Source: an uncultured Novosphingobium sp.
GTDB lineage: Bacteria; Pseudomonadota; Alphaproteobacteria; Sphingomonadales; Sphingomonadaceae
Length of the DNA: 12,430 nt
NCBI GenBank assembly: GCA_938005655.1
Contig: CALLNA010000279.1
Location: 1 to 12,430, forward strand
Direction of reading: 5' to 3'
Numbering within the stretch: position 1 is the first letter of the stretch; the number at the start of each line of letters is the position of its first letter. The notes below the pieces were generated by a model. The model was not told where the DNA came from, did not search any database, and saw only the letters and a list, made by a program, of their open reading frames with translations. Shown here piece after piece: positions 7,722-12,430 of the stretch. Both the position numbers and the translations under genes were made by a program.

Positions 7722-7807
7722 GCCTCCAGAATATCATAAGGGGCATTAACTTGCATTAGACATCATAAGGCCCGGCGCTACCATTGGCGGCGGCAAGGGA
7801 GAGCATA
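7722..7807. promoter_or_regulatory. Divergent lysR / sterol desaturase control region with paired repeats
   Basis: This 86-bp gap is AT-rich relative to its surroundings. It carries ATCATAAGG twice (7733-7741 and 7762-7770) and, nested between, GCATTA twice (7743-7748 and 7753-7758, one helical turn apart). On the minus strand the first copy gives TATGAT, five of six matches to a -10 box, about 12 bases upstream of the lysR start. On the plus strand TTGCAT (7751-7756) could be a -35, but no clear -10 follows. The repeats are plausible regulator contact sites. A strong Shine-Dalgarno (GGGAGAG) for the desaturase lies at 7798-7804. Confidence 0.55.
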
Positions 7808-8638
7808 ATGGGCAAGTATATCCTCTGGGTCACGATCGCTTCGGTCGTCGTCCTGCTGATCGAAATCCTCGCCGGGCGGCACAAGGGCGCCTACCGCAAG
7901 GAGGACTTCTTCGTCGTGATCGGCAGCTTCGTCGTCGGCCGCTGGGCGATGGTCCCGCTGGCGACCATGCTGGTGGCGAGCGTCTGGAACTTCGCGCTGC
8001 CCGGCTATCGCGGCGCCCTGGCCGGGGCTTCGTTCTGGCCGGCCTTCGCAGTCCTGCTGGTGGTGACGGAGTTCTGCTTCTACTGGGTCCACCGCTGGGC
8101 GCACGAGGCCAAGGGCAGCCGCTTCCCCATGCTCTGGAAGATTCACCGCACCCACCATTCGGGCAAGCACATGAACGTGGTCTGGTTCTTCATCCTGCCG
8201 ACGAGCTGGGTCAGCGGCCTCGCGCTCTATCTCGGGCTGGTCGAGCCGGCCCTGGCGGTGACGGTCCTCCTGATGGCCTGGAACCTCGTCACCCACAGCA
8301 ATTTCCGCTGGGACGACGCGGTGCGCCGCCATCGCCTGGCCGGCCCGGCGTTCCGCGCGCTGGAGCATGTCTTCGTCTCGCCCGGCATCCACCACACCCA
8401 CCACGGCTATGGCAGGGACGGGGCCTCCTATCGCAACTACGCGCTGATGCTCTCGGTGTTCGACTGGGCCTTCGGGACCCTCCATATCCCCGATGGCCGC
8501 CCGTGGAAGTACGGCATGCCCGGCCCCAACGCGCACTGGCTGGAGGAGCTGGCCTATCCGCTGGTCAACTTCGGCGGCCGCGATGCGGACAAGCCTGCCG
8601 AACGGAGCGCAGCGGAGGCCGGTCCCGCCACCGCGTGA
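7808..8638 (+). CDS. Sterol desaturase / fatty acid hydroxylase superfamily membrane di-iron protein
   Basis: Integral membrane oxygenase-type protein of 276 aa, expected to hydroxylate or desaturate a lipid or sterol-like substrate using O2 and a histidine-bound di-iron centre. The histidine boxes are intact: HRWAH (95-99), HRTHH (113-117), H163 in THSNF, and HHTHHGYGRDG (195-205). Hydrophobic segments are at about 4-21, 34-60, 74-93, 124-145 and 146-160. Start: ATG 7808 with GGGAGAG a few bases upstream, rather than an in-frame start at 7784 that would overrun the ribosome site. The last residues (about 258-276, with the stretch AERSAAEAG) look non-conserved and coincide with an inverted repeat in the DNA. 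It is divergent from lysR and 110 bp upstream of the second acyl-CoA dehydrogenase pair. The substrate is not determinable; a ferredoxin or cytochrome partner is needed. Confidence 0.93.
   Translation: MGKYILWVTIASVVVLLIEILAGRHKGAYRKEDFFVVIGSFVVGRWAMVPLATMLVASVWNFALPGYRGALAGASFWPAFAVLLVVTEFCFYWVHRWAHEAKGSRFPMLWKIHRTHHSGKHMNVVWFFILPTSWVSGLALYLGLVEPALAVTVLLMAWNLVTHSNFRWDDAVRRHRLAGPAFRALEHVFVSPGIHHTHHGYGRDGASYRNYALMLSVFDWAFGTLHIPDGRPWKYGMPGPNAHWLEELAYPLVNFGGRDADKPAERSAAEAGPATA
8593..8619. repeat. Imperfect inverted repeat forming the 3' end of the desaturase gene
   Basis: GCCTGCCG and CGGAGGC form a stem with one bulged base around AACGGAGCGCAG. The encoded peptide AERSAAEAG is of a kind I have seen at protein ends in sphingomonads. 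This suggests a dispersed repeat that was read into the coding sequence and extended the C-terminus. It could also act as a weak hairpin after translation ends. Confidence 0.35.
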
Positions 8639-8748
8639 TCGGGGCGGCGATAATGGACACTTAAAGCCTTGTTCCCCTCGTCACGGCTGGTCTAACGCGG
8701 CCTTGGCGCCCCGGTTCGGCGCGCGCAGGATGGGAGGCGGCTGGCCCG

Positions 8749-9894
8749 ATGGATTTCGAGTGGACCGAGGAGCAGCAGGCGTTCCGCGCCAAGCTGCACG
8801 CCTTCCTCGAGGCGGAACTGCCCGACGACTGGGAGGCCTTCTCCAAGCACGGCCCGGCGTCCCCGGCACTGACCGAGTTCGCGCGGCATTTTTGCCGCAA
8901 GCTCGCCGAGAACGGGATGCTGTTCCCCCACTGGCCCAAGGAGATCGGCGGCGAGGGGCTTGGCCCCTGGGAGCAGCAGATTCTCGCCGAGGTGATGTGG
9001 GAATGGGGCGAGCCGCGCGGCGGCCAGTACATGAACGTCAACTGGATCGGGCCGACCATGGTCCGCTACGGCACCGAGGCGCAGAAGGCCAAGTACCTGC
9101 CCCAGATCGCCAAGGGCGAGATGCTGTGGTGCCAGGGCTTCTCCGAGCCGAACTCCGGCTCCGACCTTGCCAGCTTGCGCACGCGCGCGGAGTTGGAGGG
9201 CGACGCCTATCGCGTCAACGGCCAGAAAATCTGGACCTCCTATGCGGGCCTGGCCGACACCTGCTTCCTGCTGACCCGCACCAGCGACGACCGCAAGCGG
9301 GGCATCACCATCCTGCTCGTGCCGATGGACACGCCAGGCATCACCGTGCGCCAGATCCCGAGCCTGATCGGCGAGGGCGACATCCACGAGGTGTTCTTTG
9401 ATGACGTGATCGTGCCGGCCACCCAGCGCTTCGGTGAGGAGGGCCAGGCCTGGGAGATCATCTCCTACTCGCTCCAGAACGAGCGACTCGGCATCCCGCG
9501 CTATCACCTGGCACGCAAGGCGCTGGACCGGGCGGTGGGCATCCTCAAGGAGAGCGGCGACTTCGCCCGCGAATCCGTGCGGATCGAGGCCGCGCGCTGC
9601 GCCGCGCTGTGCGAGGCGGCGAGGACCGCGATCTACGCCATCGTCCAGAAGCGGGTCGACGGCCTGCCGGTGGGCGGCGAATCCAGCTCGGCCCGCTTCG
9701 CCACGGTCCAGGCCGAGCGCGCGGTGAGCGAATTCGTGGTCGAATACGTGCCGGAGGCGCTGGCCGGCGGTTCCGACTACCTCCAGATGCACCACCAGCG
9801 CGGGATCGTCGCCGGCATCGCCTCGGGCGCGGCGGAGATCCAGCTCAACATCATTGCCGGCGACGTCCTGCAACTGCCCCGGGAGCCGCGCTGA
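8749..9894 (+). CDS. Acyl-CoA dehydrogenase, large (alpha-type) subunit, second pair
   Basis: FAD-dependent acyl-CoA dehydrogenase of 381 aa. It shows the start MDFEWTEEQQAFRAKLHAFL typical of ACADs, PHWPKEIGGEG (60-70), GFSEPNSGSDLASL (130-143), VNGQKIWTS (156-164), the beta domain with FFDDVIVPATQRFGEEGQAW (216-235), and a C-terminal SGAAEIQLNIIAGDVLQLPR (359-378). As in the first alpha-type gene, the RxQFGxPIxxFQ flavin motif is absent; it is supplied by the next gene. GGGAGG lies 11 bases before ATG 8749, a rather long spacing; another ATG at 8730 is out of frame. The 110-bp leader after the desaturase shows no strong terminator, so it is probably in the same transcript. Overall it resembles the first alpha-type gene in motifs, but the C-terminal motif differs (AAEIQ against SDEVQ), so the two pairs probably act on different acyl-CoAs. 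Confidence 0.94.
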   Translation: MDFEWTEEQQAFRAKLHAFLEAELPDDWEAFSKHGPASPALTEFARHFCRKLAENGMLFPHWPKEIGGEGLGPWEQQILAEVMWEWGEPRGGQYMNVNWIGPTMVRYGTEAQKAKYLPQIAKGEMLWCQGFSEPNSGSDLASLRTRAELEGDAYRVNGQKIWTSYAGLADTCFLLTRTSDDRKRGITILLVPMDTPGITVRQIPSLIGEGDIHEVFFDDVIVPATQRFGEEGQAWEIISYSLQNERLGIPRYHLARKALDRAVGILKESGDFARESVRIEAARCAALCEAARTAIYAIVQKRVDGLPVGGESSSARFATVQAERAVSEFVVEYVPEALAGGSDYLQMHHQRGIVAGIASGAAEIQLNIIAGDVLQLPREPR

Positions 9895-10811
9895 TGCATC
9901 TCGCCCTCAACGAAGACCAGACCCAGATTCTGGACTTCATCGACAGCCTGACCCGGCCCTATGCCACCGTGCCGCTGCACGACACGAGCTTCGCCCTGAC
10001 CAGCGACGCGCTCGACGCCGAGCTGGTCGAAGGCGGCTTCCTCGACGTCATGGCGGTGGAGGAGCTGGGTCCGGTAACGGCCGCGCTCGTGGTCGAGCGG
10101 CTGGCGCGGCTGCCCTTCGCGGTCGAGGCGGCGGCCAGTTCGCTGGTCCGCCCGCTGATCGATCCCGCGCTGCCCCGACCGCTCTGCCTCGTCGAGGAAG
10201 GTCAGTTGCGCCGGCCGGTCCGGTTCCTGAGGCCCGGCGCGACCGTGGTCGTGGTCAGCAAGTCCGGCGTGCGCAGCTTCACCGCCGGGCAGGCCCAGGT
10301 CCGCGCGGCGGGGGACGAGGTGCTCTACGCCTACCCCGTCGCCTATCTGACCGAGGTGCCGGGCGATGCCCGCGTTCACGATGTCGCCGCCGACGAGATC
10401 CTGCGCGCCTGGCGCGTCGCGCTTGCGGCTGAGGCCGCCGGGCTGCTCGGCGCGGCTTTGCAGAGCGTCACCACCTATGTTTCGGAGCGCCAGCAGTTCG
10501 GTCGGCCCATCGCCACCTTCCAGGCGATCCGCCACCGCCTGGCCGAGGATCAGGTCGCGACCAACGGCGTCTACTGGATGGCGTTGCGCGCGGCCGGGAG
10601 CGGCGATGCGGGCGATGCCGCCCTCGCGGCGCTGCACGCGCAGGAGGCGGCGAAGCGGGTCGGCTACGATTACCACCAGTTCCTCGGCGCCATGGGCATG
10701 ACCCTGGAGCATCCGCTGCACCTGTGGACCTACCGCCTCAAGTTCCTCACCGGCGAGCTGGGCGGCCGGGGCGAGAACGCCCTGGCGGCGGCGGCCGCGA
10801 TCTGGGGCTAG
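9894..10811 (+). CDS. Acyl-CoA dehydrogenase-like small (beta-type) subunit, second pair
   Basis: A 305-aa acyl-CoA dehydrogenase homologue, clearly shorter than a full-length ACAD. The N-terminal and middle domains are reduced and diverged: no GFSEPxxGSD loop is present and the beta domain is compact (about 95-165). The C-terminal domain keeps ERQQFGRPIATFQAIRHR (198-215), the flavin-contact motif missing from the upstream gene, and FLGAMGMTLEH (263-273) in place of the usual HGGxGxTxE. The start codon overlaps the upstream stop by one base (TGATG at 9892-9896), with GGGAG about nine bases before it, implying coupled translation. It is probably the non-catalytic or FAD-completing half of a heteromer with the gene at 8749. 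It ends in a TAG overlapping the stop of the convergent alpha/beta hydrolase gene. Confidence 0.92.
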   Translation: MHLALNEDQTQILDFIDSLTRPYATVPLHDTSFALTSDALDAELVEGGFLDVMAVEELGPVTAALVVERLARLPFAVEAAASSLVRPLIDPALPRPLCLVEEGQLRRPVRFLRPGATVVVVSKSGVRSFTAGQAQVRAAGDEVLYAYPVAYLTEVPGDARVHDVAADEILRAWRVALAAEAAGLLGAALQSVTTYVSERQQFGRPIATFQAIRHRLAEDQVATNGVYWMALRAAGSGDAGDAALAALHAQEAAKRVGYDYHQFLGAMGMTLEHPLHLWTYRLKFLTGELGGRGENALAAAAAIWG

Positions 10812-11527
10812 GCCCGGGCGACCTCATCCAGCATTTGCGCTACCGCTATCGGCTCGCTGATCATCAGGTCGTGGCCGGTGTCGATCTCGAACAGGAAATC
10901 GGCCTCCAGCGTGCGGTGCAGGTATTCCTTGGGGCGGATGGCCAGGGTCGGCGTGCAGTTGATCGAGGTGCGCGGCAGGGCCATGACCGCAGCCTCGTTG
11001 GCGAGCCGTAGAGGCGTCGTCATGCAGGCCCAGGGATGGGGCGCGAGGCGGGGCTTCATCCAGGCGGCATCGGCGAGATCGGTCACGCCGTAGGCCACGG
11101 CGGCCATGTCGTCGGGCAACTCGTAGCATTCGACCCCGTCGACCCAGGTGGCATGGCTGTGCGCCATGTCCATCTGGGCCTTGGCGATGGTCGAGAGCGA
11201 TTCCCCGTCGCGCGGATGGGCGGCGTCCAGGAAGATCAGGTTGGCGATGCGGTCGAGCGCGCGGTCGGCGACGCCGGTGATGACCATGCCGCCATAGGAA
11301 TGCCCGGCGAGATAGACCTCGCGCAGGTCCTCGTGGAACAGGAAGGCGACCACGTCCTCGATATGGGTGTCGAGGTCGATGTCCTTGCTCAGCAGATGGC
11401 GCCTGTCGCCCAGGCCGGTGAGGGTGGGGCAGTGAACCTCGTGACCCAGCGCGCGAAGCTCCCGCGCGAGCCGGGTGTAGCACCAACCCCCATGGCCGCC
11501 GCCATGGACCAGCACGAAAGTCGCCAT
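10808..11527 (-). CDS. Alpha/beta hydrolase
   Basis: Soluble alpha/beta-hydrolase fold enzyme of 239 aa, probably an esterase, lactonase or C-C/thioester hydrolase. The N-terminus has the oxyanion-hole sequence VLVHGGGHGGWCY (5-17). The nucleophile elbow is GHSYGG with S77, and the catalytic histidine is H219 in DTGHDLMISEP. The acid is less clear; D101 (FLDAAHP) is one candidate, and another could lie in 190-215. The overall pattern resembles the plant methylesterase/hydroxynitrile-lyase-like and EstC-type groups more than MhpC-type C-C hydrolases. Start: ATG 11527 with GGGAGAGG six bases upstream. It lies 13 bp downstream of the LLM flavin oxidoreductase gene on the same strand, so the two are co-transcribed and may act in sequence. 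There is no signal peptide, so it is cytosolic. Confidence 0.93.
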   Translation of the reverse strand: MATFVLVHGGGHGGWCYTRLARELRALGHEVHCPTLTGLGDRRHLLSKDIDLDTHIEDVVAFLFHEDLREVYLAGHSYGGMVITGVADRALDRIANLIFLDAAHPRDGESLSTIAKAQMDMAHSHATWVDGVECYELPDDMAAVAYGVTDLADAAWMKPRLAPHPWACMTTPLRLANEAAVMALPRTSINCTPTLAIRPKEYLHRTLEADFLFEIDTGHDLMISEPIAVAQMLDEVARA

Positions 11528-11540
11528 CGCTCGCCTCTCC

Positions 11541-12430
11541 CTATTTCACCGCGGGCATGATCTCCTCCGCGATCCACTGGGTATAGTCGTAATATTCCTC
11601 GAGTCCCTTGCATTCGGGGATGGGGATGCCGCTCCATGTCACGCCCATCTCCTTGAACCAGGACAGGCGGTCGATGATCTCCTGCCTGGTCTGGCCGGGC
11701 CGGGCCTTGGGATCCTCGATCGGCACGTGGCCTTCGCCCATGCGGCTGGTCGAGAAGCCGTAGAACACGTCCTCCAGCTTGCCGTTGTAGTCGGGCTGGG
11801 ACTTGATGAAGTCGATCCGCTCGGCGATCCGCTCGGGCTTGGTCAGGAAGGGCCACCAGCCGGTCGCGTGGCGCGCGGTGCGCCTGAGCACGGCGTCGGC
11901 ATCGCCGCCGAACCAGATCGGGATATGCGGCTTCTGGACGCAGAAGGGCTCGAACAGCAGGTCCTTGAACGAGACGTACTTGCCCTCGAATTCCGGGTTA
12001 GGGCTGGTCCACAGCTCGATGATCGCCTTGGTATATTCCTCGGCGATCTCGCCGCGCTTGGTGAAGTCGACGCCCATCAGCTCGAACTCGCGCGGGACCC
12101 AGCCGACTGCCCAGGTGATCGTCACCCGCCCGCCGGAGAGCCAGTCCATCGTCGCGAGCTGCTTGGCCGTGGTGATCGGGTGCTGGAGCGGCAGGATCGC
12201 GATGCAGGAATTGACCCTGATCTTTTCTGTCGCCCCGGCATAGGCCGCCATGCCGACCGCCGCGTTCATCTGGAACGGGCCGGAAAGCTCCAGGTGCTCG
12301 GCCGGCATGACGTGATGCTCGGGCACGGAGACCATCTCGAAGCCCAGCTTTTCCGCCCATTGGACCAGCTTGATCTGGTCCGGCCCGGTAACTTGTAGTT
12401 CCCACGGCTGGGTCATGGCCTTGATCCGCA
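11541..12430 (-). CDS. LLM-class (luciferase-like) flavin-dependent oxidoreductase, 5' end probably outside window
   Basis: TIM-barrel luciferase-like monooxygenase/F420-dependent reductase family. The pattern AEKLGFEMVSVPEHHVMP, RVNSCIAILPLQHPITTAKQLATMDWLSGGRVTITWAVGW and IPIWFGGDADAVLRRTARHATGWWP is that of the LLM group usually annotated as F420-dependent (TIGR03619-like). Of the candidate starts, ATG 12416 gives 291 aa but has only AAGG two bases away, and the frame stays open to the window edge (RIKA before the Met). The family's first beta-strand normally begins some residues earlier, so the true start is likely beyond 12430. Whether FMN or F420 is used cannot be told here. Its stop lies 13 bp before the hydrolase start, forming a two-gene unit. 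An LLM monooxygenase with a hydrolase could suit oxygenation followed by ester or lactone opening; that is inference. Confidence 0.9.
   Translation of the reverse strand, partial: RIKAMTQPWELQVTGPDQIKLVQWAEKLGFEMVSVPEHHVMPAEHLELSGPFQMNAAVGMAAYAGATEKIRVNSCIAILPLQHPITTAKQLATMDWLSGGRVTITWAVGWVPREFELMGVDFTKRGEIAEEYTKAIIELWTSPNPEFEGKYVSFKDLLFEPFCVQKPHIPIWFGGDADAVLRRTARHATGWWPFLTKPERIAERIDFIKSQPDYNGKLEDVFYGFSTSRMGEGHVPIEDPKARPGQTRQEIIDRLSWFKEMGVTWSGIPIPECKGLEEYYDYTQWIAEEIMPAVK

Noticed and set aside
7733..7770. Possible short CRISPR-like or tandem repeat array
   Set aside because: There are only two copies each of two very short motifs in a promoter-sized gap, so regulatory sites are a better explanation.
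8639..8748. Possible terminator or promoter between the desaturase and the second ACAD pair
   Set aside because: Only a weak GCGCC/GGCGC repeat without a T-tract and no convincing -35/-10 pair could be seen; treated as an intra-operon spacer.
8692..9873. A 393-aa minus-strand frame opposite the second alpha-type acyl-CoA dehydrogenase
   Set aside because: It is antisense to a gene with complete ACAD motifs, and it has no motif or ribosome site of its own.

Overview
This is a GC-rich window, most likely from a sphingomonad alphaproteobacterium (Novosphingobium, Sphingobium, Sphingomonas or a relative). The inference rests on base composition, an alphaproteobacterial-type ClpB, and intergenic hairpins of two kinds I recognise from sphingomonad genomes: CTCCCGC-TT-GCGGGAG, and GTCAxnCTGAAC..GTTTCAGnxTCCA. 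There are ten confidently coding genes inside the window plus two that run off its edges. I see no RNA gene, insertion sequence, CRISPR array or replication origin.

Layout: (1) 1-1415 (+), the C-terminal part of the disaggregase ClpB, closed by a bidirectional hairpin terminator. (2) 1458-4035 (-), a likely operon reading Rieske [2Fe-2S] ferredoxin, then a large (alpha-type) acyl-CoA dehydrogenase, then a small (beta-type) acyl-CoA dehydrogenase joined to it by a 4-bp GTGA overlap. (3) 4036-4219, a divergent regulatory region with a perfect 15-bp inverted repeat. (4) 4220-6849 (+), a 3-ketosteroid-dehydrogenase-like flavoprotein, a REPIN-like double hairpin, and an SDR oxidoreductase. (5) 6846-7721 (-), a LysR regulator that overlaps the SDR stop codon tail to tail. 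(6) 7722-7807, the LysR/desaturase divergent region with paired repeats. (7) 7808-10811 (+), a membrane di-iron sterol desaturase-family protein followed by a second alpha/beta acyl-CoA dehydrogenase pair. (8) 10808-12430 (-), an alpha/beta hydrolase behind a luciferase-like (LLM) flavin oxidoreductase, again overlapping the preceding convergent gene by 4 bp.

Taken together, regions 2-8 look like part of a catabolic cluster for a polycyclic isoprenoid, with steroid or bile-acid type substrates the best guess. The case rests on the KstD-like flavoprotein, the sterol desaturase-type di-iron protein, a Rieske ferredoxin, an SDR, and two separate split acyl-CoA dehydrogenase pairs. In each pair the two subunits carry complementary halves of the usual ACAD motif set, the arrangement known from heterotetrameric (alpha2beta2) steroid side-chain dehydrogenases. 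No thiolase, enoyl-CoA hydratase, CoA ligase, Rieske oxygenase or ring-cleavage dioxygenase lies in the window, so the cluster is incomplete here and the substrate is inferred, not shown.
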